From Paraburkholderia silvatlantica (GTDB lineage: Bacteria; Pseudomonadota; Gammaproteobacteria; Burkholderiales; Burkholderiaceae), in assembly GCF_003096715.1 (NCBI RefSeq), contig NZ_QEOL01000003.1:372001-436000 (forward strand): DNA of 64,000 nucleotides. Reading direction: 5' to 3'. Both the position numbers and the translations under genes were made by a program. Positions within the stretch are counted from its first letter, which is position 1. Every line of letters begins with the position of its first letter. This document shows positions 53,739-61,910 of this stretch, piece after piece. Under the pieces are notes generated by a model, which saw only the letters and a program-made list of their open reading frames with translations, made no database searches and had not been told where the DNA came from.

Positions 53739-55192
53739 AGGTCGTCGTGATCGGCGCGGGACCGGCGGGCGTGCGCGCGGCGCAGACGCTGGTCGCGGCG
53801 GGCCTGCGCCCCGTTGTCGTCGATGAGGGGCGGCGCGACGGCGGGCAGATTTATCGGCGTCAGCCCGAAGGCTTCAAGCGCAGCTACGAAACGCTCTATG
53901 GCACCGAGGCCGAACGCGCGGCGTCGCTGCATCGCGACTTCGACACGCTGCGCTCGCAGATCGACTATCTGCCCGACACGCTCGTCTGGAACGTCGGGCC
54001 GAAGTCCGTGCATCTCGCGAGCGGCGCGCGCTACCGCGAACTTGCCTTCGATGCGCTGATCGTCTGCAGCGGCGCCACCGACCGGCTCATGCCGGTGCCG
54101 GGCTGGCATCTGGCGGGCGCCTACAGCCTGGGCGGCGCGCAGGTCGCGCTGAAGTCGCAGGGCTGCGCCATCGGCGCACGCACCGTCATGATGGGCACCG
54201 GCCCGCTGCTTTACCTCGTCGCCGCGCAGTATGTGAAAGCGGGCGCGACGGTGAGCGCGGTGCTCGATACGTCCACGCTCGGCCAGCGCATGCGCGCGTT
54301 ACCCGATTTGCTGCAGGTGCCCGCCACGCTGCGCAAGGGCGTGGCGCTCCTGCGCACGCTGCGCCGCGCGGGCGTGCCGATGCATCGCGGCGTGACGCCG
54401 CTTGCGATCGAAGGCTCGCCCGGGCACGGCGTGACGGCGGTGCGCGTGAAACTCGCGAACGGCGGCGAAGCGCGCGTGGCGTGCGACGCCGTCGCGCTCG
54501 GCTATCACTTGCGCTCCGAGACGCAGATCGCGGATCTCGCGGGTTGTACGTTCCATTTCGATCCGGCCGCGCGGCAATGGCTGCCCGAGGTCGATCAGGA
54601 CGGCCGCAGCAGCGTGGCAGGCGTTTATCTGGCCGGGGACGGCACACGCGTGCGCGGCGCCGACGCGGCCGAGCGCGCGGGCCGTCTCGCCGCGCTGGCG
54701 GCATTGCAGGATGCGGGCGCGGTCTCGTCGAACGGCGCACTCGCCGAAGCGGCAAGGCTGCGGGTTGAACTCGCACGTTTCACGCGCTTCGCACGAGGCT
54801 TGCGCAATGCGTTTCCCTGGCCCGCGCGTTTCGCGGCGACGCTGCCCGACGACACCGTCGTGTGCCGCTGCGAAGCCGTCACGGCGGGCGAATTGCGCCG
54901 CGTGGTGCGCGAGACGGGCGCTACGGAAGCCAATCGTGCGAAGGCATTTTCACGCGTAGGGATGGGGCGCTGCCAGGGCCGCTTCTGCGCGCACGCGGGG
55001 GCCGAAGTCATCGCCGCCGAGGCGCGCGTGCCGCTGGAAGCCGTGGGCCGGCTGCGCGGCCAGGCGCCGGTCAAGCCGCTGACGATGGCGCTGAGCGCCG
55101 CGGGCAATGGTATCGACGAAACACAGGGCGGTATGGCGCCTGCCGCGCAAACGCAGTTCGGCGCATGCCGCGCAAAGGAGTTCAGCGAATGA
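53717..55192 (+). CDS. NAD/FAD oxidoreductase subunit, HcnB/OoxA type, with BFD-like 2Fe-2S end
   Basis: A 491-residue pyridine-nucleotide-disulfide-type subunit. FAD motif VIGAGPAGVRAAQTL near residue 10, GRRDGGQIYRRQP, second dinucleotide motif MMGTGPLLYLVAAQY and the GVYLAGDGTRVRGADAA motif. The C-terminal 90 residues carry CRCEAVTAGELRRVV and CQGRFCAHAGAE, a BFD-like iron-sulfur site. The ATG at 53717 lies inside the 2Fe-2S gene. Works with its two neighbours as a membrane- or quinone-linked amine dehydrogenase by family analogy. Confidence 0.92.
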   Translation: MAARAELKVVVIGAGPAGVRAAQTLVAAGLRPVVVDEGRRDGGQIYRRQPEGFKRSYETLYGTEAERAASLHRDFDTLRSQIDYLPDTLVWNVGPKSVHLASGARYRELAFDALIVCSGATDRLMPVPGWHLAGAYSLGGAQVALKSQGCAIGARTVMMGTGPLLYLVAAQYVKAGATVSAVLDTSTLGQRMRALPDLLQVPATLRKGVALLRTLRRAGVPMHRGVTPLAIEGSPGHGVTAVRVKLANGGEARVACDAVALGYHLRSETQIADLAGCTFHFDPAARQWLPEVDQDGRSSVAGVYLAGDGTRVRGADAAERAGRLAALAALQDAGAVSSNGALAEAARLRVELARFTRFARGLRNAFPWPARFAATLPDDTVVCRCEAVTAGELRRVVRETGATEANRAKAFSRVGMGRCQGRFCAHAGAEVIAAEARVPLEAVGRLRGQAPVKPLTMALSAAGNGIDETQGGMAPAAQTQFGACRAKEFSE

Positions 55193-56358
55193 CGGATCGC
55201 GCCGATGTGATCGTGATTGGAGGCGGCATCATCGGGACGTCCACGGCGTTCTTCCTGAGCCGCCGCAAGCGCTCAGTGATCCTGATCGAACGCGGGCTCA
55301 CAGGCCAGCAGGCGAGCGGCGTGAATTTCGGCGGCGTGCGCCGCCAGGGCCGCGCGCTCGTGCAGCTCGCCATGTCCAATCGCGCGCTCGATATCTGGTA
55401 TCGCGCGCAGTCGCTGCTCGGCGAAGACGTGGAGTTTCTGCCTTCGGGCCACACGCGCGTGTGCTACCACGCGCACGACGCCGAATACTTCCATCGCTAC
55501 GCCGAGCAGGCGCGCGGGTACGGGCTCGATCTCGAAGTGCTCGAAGGCGCGGCGATGTTCAGGCGCTTCCCGTTCCTTGGCCGCGAAGTGCTGGCCGCTT
55601 CCATCTCGCTGCGCGACGGCCACGCCAATCCGCGTCTGGCCGCGCCGGCCTTCGGCCGCGCCGCCGCGCGGCACGGCGCGCATCTCGTGGAGAACACCGA
55701 GATCGTGCGCGTGGAAAAGGAGGCGGGCGGCTTTCGCGTGGAGAGCGCGATGGGGCATGTGTGGCGCGCGGAGCAACTGCTGATTTGCGCCGGTGCGTGG
55801 GCGGGGGCGCTCTCCGAGCAGTTCGGCGAGCCGGTGCCGCTCGTGGCGCGCGGCCCGCAGATGGCCGTGACCGAGCCCGTGCCCTACCGCTTCATGCATT
55901 CGATGGGGGTCTACACCTCGGTCAAGGAAGAAAGCGTGTATTTCCGGCAGATTCCACGCGGCAACCTCGTACTGGGCGGCGGCCCCCCGGGTCCCGCCGA
56001 CCCAGGCACGCGCCGCGCCGGCGTGCTGCCCGGCAACACCGTGCAGCAGATCGCGCAGTTCCGGCGGCTGGTTCCCGCGCTCGCACCGCTGCACGTGATC
56101 CGTGTGTGGAGCGGCGTGGAAAGCTATCTGGCGGATTCGGAGCCCGTGATCGGCCCGAGTTCGACCACGGAGGGCCTTTTCTATGCGTTCGGTTTCAGCG
56201 GTTCGGGCTTCCAGATCGGGCCGGGCGTCGGCGAAACGCTTGCGGAACTGCTCGACGCAGGCGCAACCGACATGCCGCTCGAGCCGTTTTCGATTGCGCG
56301 CTTCGGGGGCGCGGTGCCAGTTGTCGGCGCGCACACAGCGACTGCCAGCGAGGCTTGA
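55189..56358 (+). CDS. FAD subunit of HcnC/OoxB (DadA-like) type
   Basis: A 389-residue DAO-fold flavoprotein, the catalytic subunit of the HcnABC/opine-oxidase-type complex. FAD motif VIVIGGGIIGTSTAFFLSRR at 6-26, then GQQASGVNFGGVRRQGR, and the C-terminal GLFYAFGFSGSGFQIGPGVG. It oxidises the C-N bond of an amino or imino acid such as glycine, an opine or a D-hydroxyproline-like compound; which one is not decidable. ATGA overlap with the upstream subunit gene. Confidence 0.92.
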   Translation: MTDRADVIVIGGGIIGTSTAFFLSRRKRSVILIERGLTGQQASGVNFGGVRRQGRALVQLAMSNRALDIWYRAQSLLGEDVEFLPSGHTRVCYHAHDAEYFHRYAEQARGYGLDLEVLEGAAMFRRFPFLGREVLAASISLRDGHANPRLAAPAFGRAAARHGAHLVENTEIVRVEKEAGGFRVESAMGHVWRAEQLLICAGAWAGALSEQFGEPVPLVARGPQMAVTEPVPYRFMHSMGVYTSVKEESVYFRQIPRGNLVLGGGPPGPADPGTRRAGVLPGNTVQQIAQFRRLVPALAPLHVIRVWSGVESYLADSEPVIGPSSTTEGLFYAFGFSGSGFQIGPGVGETLAELLDAGATDMPLEPFSIARFGGAVPVVGAHTATASEA

Positions 56359-56360
56359 TC

Positions 56361-56723
56361 ATGCATGATGCAAATGCATCCGTTGCCGCGCCAGTCACGC
56401 CGCTTCGCGACGCGCTGGCGTATATCGACGCGAATTTCGACAAGTCCGTGAGCCTCGCCGAACTGGCCGAGGTGTCGGCGCTCAGCGTCTCGCGGTTCGC
56501 TACCGTGTTTCGCCAGCAAGTCGGCCTTTCGCCGTACAAGTACCTGTGCGAAGTGCGCGTGCGCCGCGCGCAACTATTGCTGCTTGCGGGCGTGCCAGGC
56601 GCCGTGGTCGCGACGCAGGTCGGCTTCTTCGACCAAAGCCATCTGGCGCGCCACTTCAAACGTTTTTGCGGCGTGACGCCCAGCGCCTTCCTGCAGCAGG
56701 CGAGGGCGCTCGAAGCGGCTTGA
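56361..56723 (+). CDS. Stand-alone AraC-type DNA-binding protein
   Basis: A 120-residue protein made of little more than one AraC/XylS DNA-binding domain: first helix-turn-helix VSLAELAEVSALSVSRFATV, linker PYKYLCEVRVRRAQLLLL, second helix-turn-helix FFDQSHLARHFKRFCGVTP. There is no ligand domain, unlike usual AraC proteins of about 290 residues. It starts 2 bases after the flavoprotein stop and so ends the ten-gene operon; it may regulate that operon or the opposing one, with activity set by its amount. Confidence 0.9.
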   Translation: MHDANASVAAPVTPLRDALAYIDANFDKSVSLAELAEVSALSVSRFATVFRQQVGLSPYKYLCEVRVRRAQLLLLAGVPGAVVATQVGFFDQSHLARHFKRFCGVTPSAFLQQARALEAA

Positions 56724-56747
56724 GCGCCGGCTCGCCTGTGTCACGCG

Positions 56748-57095
56748 TCACAAAATGACGTAGACCTTGCGCATCGTTTCGTCGACTTCCCAGGTGCCTT
56801 CCGTGTTCGCCGCGAAGAAGAGCGTGTCGCCGCCGCGAAAATGCACGGTCGGCTCGCCGTCGGGCGTGAAGCGTCCGCTGCCGCTCAGGATGTGCATGAC
56901 TTCCGCTTCTTTCACCGAGCGGCGGTAAGTGCCGCTCGTGCATTCGAAAAGCCCGGTGTCGATGGATTCCGTGCCCGGAATGACCTTCTGCACGCCCGAA
57001 ACGCGTATCGCCTGCGAGCCGGGTGCGCCCGCCGTGCCCCAGTCTTCGAGCGCCTGCACGTCGACGCTTTGCGTGATCTGCTGAACTTTCATCAT
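56748..57095 (-). CDS. Cupin-domain protein (DUF861/Cupin_3 type)
   Basis: A 115-residue single cupin. Strings LFECTSGTYRRSVKEAEVMHILSG (in two parts), then GEPTVHFRGGDTLFFAA and GTWEVDETMRKVYVIL match the Cupin_3 group found beside amine and ureide catabolic genes. It lacks a clear enzymatic signature, so a binding or regulatory role is possible. Last gene of the minus-strand set, 33 bases after the deacylase gene, and convergent with the AraC-type gene. Confidence 0.88.
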   Translation of the reverse strand: MMKVQQITQSVDVQALEDWGTAGAPGSQAIRVSGVQKVIPGTESIDTGLFECTSGTYRRSVKEAEVMHILSGSGRFTPDGEPTVHFRGGDTLFFAANTEGTWEVDETMRKVYVIL

Positions 57096-57128
57096 TCGTT
57101 CGTCAGGCTAAGTAAATGGAGGGGGGCT

Positions 57129-58100
57129 TCAGCGCTTCTGAACGATGCGCTGCTCGATCTTGCCGAGCCGCACCACGGTCACGCCGGGGCGCAACTGGCG
57201 CAGCGAAGGCATCACGAGAATGCAGTCGTCGTAGGGCGTGACGACCGGTTCGCCGTCGGACCAGCCGATCACGGCGCCCGCCTTGGGGAACACTTCGAGG
57301 CCCGTGTACTCGCCCGCGAACCGGAAGTCCATGCTCTTCGCCACCACGGGCTCGGTCACGCGCACGACGCGCATTTCCGGCGGCAGCGGTTGCAGCCAGT
57401 CCGCGGGCAGATCCGCTTCGTCCACGACACCCGAAAGCAGCAGGAAGCGCGCGGTGACATCGCGCGCCACGGTCACGGCGCTCGCTTCCCAATGCTGCCC
57501 ACACTCGATCAGGAGCGCGTTCTTCGCGCTCGCCGCGTCGCCGAAACCTTCGTAATCGCGCATGCGGCGGCCTTCCGGGTGGCCCTCGTCGCAGATGACG
57601 GTGGCCGGCGCGCCAAGCCGCGCGGAGAGTTCGACACCCTTGGCGAGCGGTCCCGCGACGATCAGCGGCATGCACTTCTCATGCATCGAATGCAGATCGA
57701 GCAGCAGATCGACCTGGTCGATCACGGGCCGCATCGCGCGGGCGCGGCGCAGTTCGCTCGATTCGCGCGTGAGGTCGTCCAGCGCCTGCGCCGTCCACAC
57801 GCGGTTGAAGTCCTGATCGACGAAACGCGCGGCGTCGGGGCGCGCAGGGTCGAAGCGGCTGTACGCCTCCACGTTCGCGAACGCGAGCGTGAGCTTGCCG
57901 CGCCTCGGCCGCAGCCGCGCGCGCAGCAATGCATCGACGACGATTGCGCCGCACACCTCGTTGCCGTGCGTGAGCGCGTTGATCATCACATGCGGGCCGG
58001 GCACTCCCGAATCGAACGTATGCACATAGGGGATGCCTGTCTCGCTGCGCTCGTGCGCGGCGATGTCGGGGAACGCGACTTCGATCGGATAGGCGCTCAT
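57129..58100 (-). CDS. Succinylglutamate desuccinylase/aspartoacylase-family zinc deacylase
   Basis: A 323-residue metallohydrolase of the M14-like AstE/AspA branch. Zinc ligands His45 and Glu48 lie in LTHGNEVCGA and His137 in LLDLHSMH; the acidic catalytic residue is probably the Glu in ALLIECGQHW. It removes an acyl group from an N-acyl amino acid. Family relatives include DoeB (N-acetyl-diaminobutyrate deacetylase of ectoine breakdown). Its ATG overlaps the stop of the upstream aldehyde dehydrogenase gene by 4 bases, so the two are translated together. Confidence 0.9.
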   Translation of the reverse strand: MSAYPIEVAFPDIAAHERSETGIPYVHTFDSGVPGPHVMINALTHGNEVCGAIVVDALLRARLRPRRGKLTLAFANVEAYSRFDPARPDAARFVDQDFNRVWTAQALDDLTRESSELRRARAMRPVIDQVDLLLDLHSMHEKCMPLIVAGPLAKGVELSARLGAPATVICDEGHPEGRRMRDYEGFGDAASAKNALLIECGQHWEASAVTVARDVTARFLLLSGVVDEADLPADWLQPLPPEMRVVRVTEPVVAKSMDFRFAGEYTGLEVFPKAGAVIGWSDGEPVVTPYDDCILVMPSLRQLRPGVTVVRLGKIEQRIVQKR

Positions 58101-59578
58101 GCAAGCCCTCCCTGGCAGAGGTATTTGATGGAGAGATAGTCGTCGAGCCCGTACTTCGAGCCTTCCCGGCCATAGCCCGATTCCTTCACGCCGCCAAAGG
58201 GCGCCGCCTCGCTGGCGAGCGCGCCCTCGTTGATGCCGACGATACCCGCTTCGAGTTGCCGCGCGACGCGGTCGATGCGGCGCACGTCCTGGCTGTAGAA
58301 GTACGCGGCGAGGCCATACGGCGTGTCGTTTGCGGCGCGGATCGCCTCGGCTTCGTCGTCGAAGCGGAACAGCGGCACGACGGGGCCGAAGGTTTCTTCG
58401 CAGCTTAGCTGCATGTCGGGCGTGGCGTCGGCGAGCACGGTGGGCGCGTACCAGTTCGGGCCGAGTTCGGCGAGGCGCTTGCCGCCCGTGAGCACGCGTG
58501 CGCCGCGGCTCACGGCGTCGTCCACGTGGCGCGCGATCTTCTCGACCGCGCGCGCGTTGATCATCGGGCCGATCTGCGCGGCGGGGTCGGTCGCGGGCGC
58601 GACTTTCAGGGCGGCCACGCGCGTGGCGAGCTTGTCGGCGAAGCGCTCGAATACGCCCGATTGCACGTATACGCGATTCGGACACACGCAGGTTTGGCCG
58701 CCGTTGCGGAATTTCGCGGCCATCAGGCCGTCTACGGCGGCGTCGAGGTCGGCGTCGTCGAACACGATGAACGGCGCGTTGCCGCCCAACTCGAGCGAGA
58801 GCTTCTTCAGCGTGCCCGCCGATTCTCTCGCGAGGTGCTTGCCCACGGGCGTCGAACCGGTGAAGGTGATCTTGCGCACGCGGCTATCGGCGAGCCAGTC
58901 GGCAACAGCGGTCACGCCGCGCTCGCGCGACGCGCAGATGAGGTTCAGCACGCCGGGTGGCACACCCGCCTCGTGCGCCAGCATGGCGAGCGCGAGCGCG
59001 GTGAGCGGCGTGTCTTCGGCGGGTTTGCCGACCACCGTGCAGCCCGCTGCCAGGGCCGGCGCGATCTTGCGGGCGATCATCGCGAGCGGGAAGTTCCAGG
59101 GCGTGATCGCCGCGACCACGCCCACCGGTTCTTTCACCGCGCTCATGCGCTTGCCGCGCTGCTGCTGCGGGATGAGGTCCCCATAGATGCGCGTGGCCTC
59201 GTCGGCGAACCAGGCGACGTAAGACGCGCCATACATGGCTTCGCCACGGCCTTCGTGCAGCGGCTTGCCTTGTTCGAGCGAGATCAGTTGACCCAGTTCG
59301 CCGGCGTTCGCGACGATCAGCGCATGCCAGCGGCGCAGCACGGCGGCGCGCTCCGCGGGGAGCGTATCGCGCCAGGCGGGGAATGCGCGGGCGGCGGCGT
59401 CGGTGGCGGCGCGGGCGTCGTTCGCATCGCTATCGGCGACCTCGGCGATCGTCTTGCCGGTTGCGGGATCGGTCACGGCGAAGCGCGTGCCGGAGGCCGC
59501 GCTCACCCATTGCCCGTCGATGAAGTTGCCGCTGCGGATCAGCGCGCTCAAGGGATAACGCGTAGTCATAGGAGTCAT
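58097..59578 (-). CDS. Succinate-semialdehyde-type dehydrogenase (ALDH family)
   Basis: A 493-residue ALDH of the GabD/DoeC style. Motifs: GNFIDGQWVSAASGT, TPWNFPLAMIARKIAPALAAG, FTGSTPVGKHLARES, Glu in LELGGNAPF, catalytic Cys in GQTCVCPNR and the end YGREGSKYGLDDYLSIKYLC. It should oxidise a short semialdehyde (succinate or aspartate semialdehyde are typical) to the acid. Lies between the Lrp gene and the deacylase. An in-frame ATG 9 bases downstream is an alternative start; neither has a strong ribosome site. Confidence 0.92.
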   Translation of the reverse strand: MTPMTTRYPLSALIRSGNFIDGQWVSAASGTRFAVTDPATGKTIAEVADSDANDARAATDAAARAFPAWRDTLPAERAAVLRRWHALIVANAGELGQLISLEQGKPLHEGRGEAMYGASYVAWFADEATRIYGDLIPQQQRGKRMSAVKEPVGVVAAITPWNFPLAMIARKIAPALAAGCTVVGKPAEDTPLTALALAMLAHEAGVPPGVLNLICASRERGVTAVADWLADSRVRKITFTGSTPVGKHLARESAGTLKKLSLELGGNAPFIVFDDADLDAAVDGLMAAKFRNGGQTCVCPNRVYVQSGVFERFADKLATRVAALKVAPATDPAAQIGPMINARAVEKIARHVDDAVSRGARVLTGGKRLAELGPNWYAPTVLADATPDMQLSCEETFGPVVPLFRFDDEAEAIRAANDTPYGLAAYFYSQDVRRIDRVARQLEAGIVGINEGALASEAAPFGGVKESGYGREGSKYGLDDYLSIKYLCQGGLA

Positions 59579-59744
59579 AGGCCGATTCCTTTCCGTCCGT
59601 GCGGAAGTCGATGGTTCGATGCGAGGAAGTGAACGCGCACGACTGGCGCGCCGAAACCGTGAGGCGCCGGCGCGAAGCGTGCGCGAGAAAATGAAGGCGT
59701 GACGCGGGAGCGCGAGGCGCGTGCCTCACGTCCGTTGCCCATGC

Positions 59745-60245
59745 TCAGGAATGCAGGTTCTGCGAAAACAGCGTTTCGAGCGGATAGTGCGTCTTGACGA
59801 ACGCTGTCTTGATGATGACGTAGCTGAAGTATTTCTCGATGCCGATATCGCGCTCCAGCAGTCCCTCGACAATGCTTTGATAATGGCTCACGCTGCGCGC
59901 GACGAACTTGAGCAGATAGTCGTAGCCGCCGCTCGCGAGATGGCATTCGACCACCTCGTCCACCTCGCGTATCGCCTTCTCGAACTTGATGAAGTCCTCG
60001 CGGCGATGGTCGGCCAGCGTGACCTCGGTGAACACCATCTGCACGTCGCCGAGCTTTTCCAGCTGGATCTGCGCGCCGTAGCCGACGATGAACCCCGCCT
60101 TCTCCAGACGTTTCACGCGGATCAGGCAGGGGCTGGGCGACAGCCCGACTGCGTCGGCCAGTTCGACATTCGTGATGCGCCCCCGCTTCTGCAGCTGCGA
60201 GAGGATGCGCAGATCGATTCGGTCCAGCTTGCAGTCGTTGCTCAT
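59745..60245 (-). CDS. Lrp/AsnC-family regulator
   Basis: A 166-residue regulator. N-terminal helix-turn-helix (LRILSQLQKRGRITNVELAD), C-terminal ligand-sensing RAM domain ending LLERDIGIEKYFSYVIIKTA. Placed between the aminotransferase and the aldehyde dehydrogenase on the same strand; such placement is known for DoeX in ectoine catabolism. It most likely controls this amino-acid catabolic set in response to a substrate or intermediate. 44 bases separate it from the aminotransferase stop. Confidence 0.93.
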   Translation of the reverse strand: MSNDCKLDRIDLRILSQLQKRGRITNVELADAVGLSPSPCLIRVKRLEKAGFIVGYGAQIQLEKLGDVQMVFTEVTLADHRREDFIKFEKAIREVDEVVECHLASGGYDYLLKFVARSVSHYQSIVEGLLERDIGIEKYFSYVIIKTAFVKTHYPLETLFSQNLHS

Positions 60246-60289
60246 CGTGATGGGGGCCGCCCTGCATGTCGAAGTGTCGAGTGATGTTA

Positions 60290-61708
60290 TCACGCGGCGA
60301 CACGGGCGCTGACCCCATTCTTGACCTTCAGTGCCGCCCGCACCTCGGGCTGCGCGAGCACGTCGTCGAGCGTTTTTTCGAGGCGCTCGAACAGCAGGTC
60401 GAACTCGCTTTCGGTGTACGAAAGCGCGGGTGCGAAGCCGAGAATGCCGTCGCCGAACGCGCGGAATACGAGGCCGTTGCCATAGGCCGCCGCCGCGATG
60501 CGCTCGGGCAGGCCGAGCGCTGCGTCGAAGCGCTGCTTGCTCTCCTTGTCGGCCACGAGTTCGAGCGCGCCGAGCAGACCGCGGTGACGCGAGTCGCCCA
60601 CGAGCGGGTGGGCGAGCAGCGTGTCGAGCCCCTGAGCGAAGCGCGGCGCGCGCGCGACGCCGTTCGCGAGCAGGCCGCCTTCGTGATAGAGGCGCATGAC
60701 TTCGAGGCCGATGGCCGCGCTCACCGGGTGCGCCGAATAGGTGTGGCCGTGGCCGACCACGGCGGCGGCATCGCCATCGGCAATGCCTTGATACACGGCG
60801 TCCGACATCAGCACGGCGCCCATCGGTGCGTAGCCTGCGGTGAGGCCCTTGGCGACGGTCATCAGATCCGGCTCGACGTCTTCGGCCTGGCACGCGAAGA
60901 GCGGACCCGTGCGGCCAAAGCCCGTAATCACCTCGTCGGCGACGAACAGGATGTCGAGCTTGCGGCACGCTTCGCGCATGGCTTTCAGCCAGCCGACGGG
61001 CGGCACGATCACGCCGCCCGAGCCCTGGATCGGCTCGCAGAAAAACGCGGCGACGTTTTCGGCGCCGAGCGCGGCGACCTTCGCTTCGAGCGCGGCGACC
61101 GAAGCGGCGATGAGCGCCGCGTCGTCCGCGTGCTCGCTGCGATACGCATAAGGCGAGGGAATGTGATGCTGCGTGGCGAGCGGCAGGTCGAAGTTGCGAT
61201 GGAACGCGGGCAACGCAGTCAGCCCCGCGCCGACTGCCGACGAGCCGTGATAGCCGCGCTCCTGAGCGATGACGTGCTTCTTCGCGGGACGGCCGGTTGC
61301 GTTGTAGTAGTGCGTGATGAAGCGCAGCGCCGAATCCACCGCATCCGAGCCGCCCAGCGTGAAGTACACGTGTTGCAGCGAAGCGGGCGAGCGATCCACG
61401 AGTTGCGCGGCCAGTTCGATGGCGGGCTCCGAGCCGTAGTGGAAGTAGCCGGTAGCGTAGGGCAGGCGCGCCATCTGGCGCGACGCGGCTTCGACGATGC
61501 TTTGATGGCCGTAGCCCGTGTTGACGCACCAGAGGCCGGAGAACGCGTCGAGCAGTTCGCGGCCGTCGGCGTCGCGCAGGAACACGCCCTGGGCGGATTC
61601 GAGCACGGTCACGCCGCGCGCCTCGTGCGCGCGGTAGTTCACGACGGGATGGATCAGATGTTTGCGGTCGGCTTCGATCAGTGAAAGGTTCGGCGAGCGA
61701 TTCGGCAT
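60290..61708 (-). CDS. Class III (omega) aminotransferase
   Basis: PLP enzyme of 472 residues. N-terminal LIHPVVNYRAHEARGVTVLE, PLP-phosphate region FTLGGSDAVDSALRF, Asp in FVADEVITGFGRTG and Schiff-base Lys in VAKGLTAGYAPMGAV. This resembles aminotransferases that move the terminal amino group of diamino acids, putrescine or beta-alanine to pyruvate or 2-oxoglutarate, forming a semialdehyde. First gene of the minus-strand set aminotransferase - Lrp - ALDH - deacylase - cupin. Confidence 0.93.
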   Translation of the reverse strand: MPNRSPNLSLIEADRKHLIHPVVNYRAHEARGVTVLESAQGVFLRDADGRELLDAFSGLWCVNTGYGHQSIVEAASRQMARLPYATGYFHYGSEPAIELAAQLVDRSPASLQHVYFTLGGSDAVDSALRFITHYYNATGRPAKKHVIAQERGYHGSSAVGAGLTALPAFHRNFDLPLATQHHIPSPYAYRSEHADDAALIAASVAALEAKVAALGAENVAAFFCEPIQGSGGVIVPPVGWLKAMREACRKLDILFVADEVITGFGRTGPLFACQAEDVEPDLMTVAKGLTAGYAPMGAVLMSDAVYQGIADGDAAAVVGHGHTYSAHPVSAAIGLEVMRLYHEGGLLANGVARAPRFAQGLDTLLAHPLVGDSRHRGLLGALELVADKESKQRFDAALGLPERIAAAAYGNGLVFRAFGDGILGFAPALSYTESEFDLLFERLEKTLDDVLAQPEVRAALKVKNGVSARVAA

Positions 61709-61910
61709 GGTTCGGTTCCCGGCTGAAAAGTCAGAGGAGTGCGGCGTCTGGGCGTTGATCTGCCATTGATGGGCCGTTGATTCACCGTTCCATGCTACCG
61801 GGCCGAGACCGGTGCGCGTTTCGCCAAATAATTCTCGAAATAGCGAGTTTGTAGCGTTTTGGTCGGGGGGCGCAGCATATTCTGCCGAGCCCCTTTTTGC
61901 CCCAGTCGTT

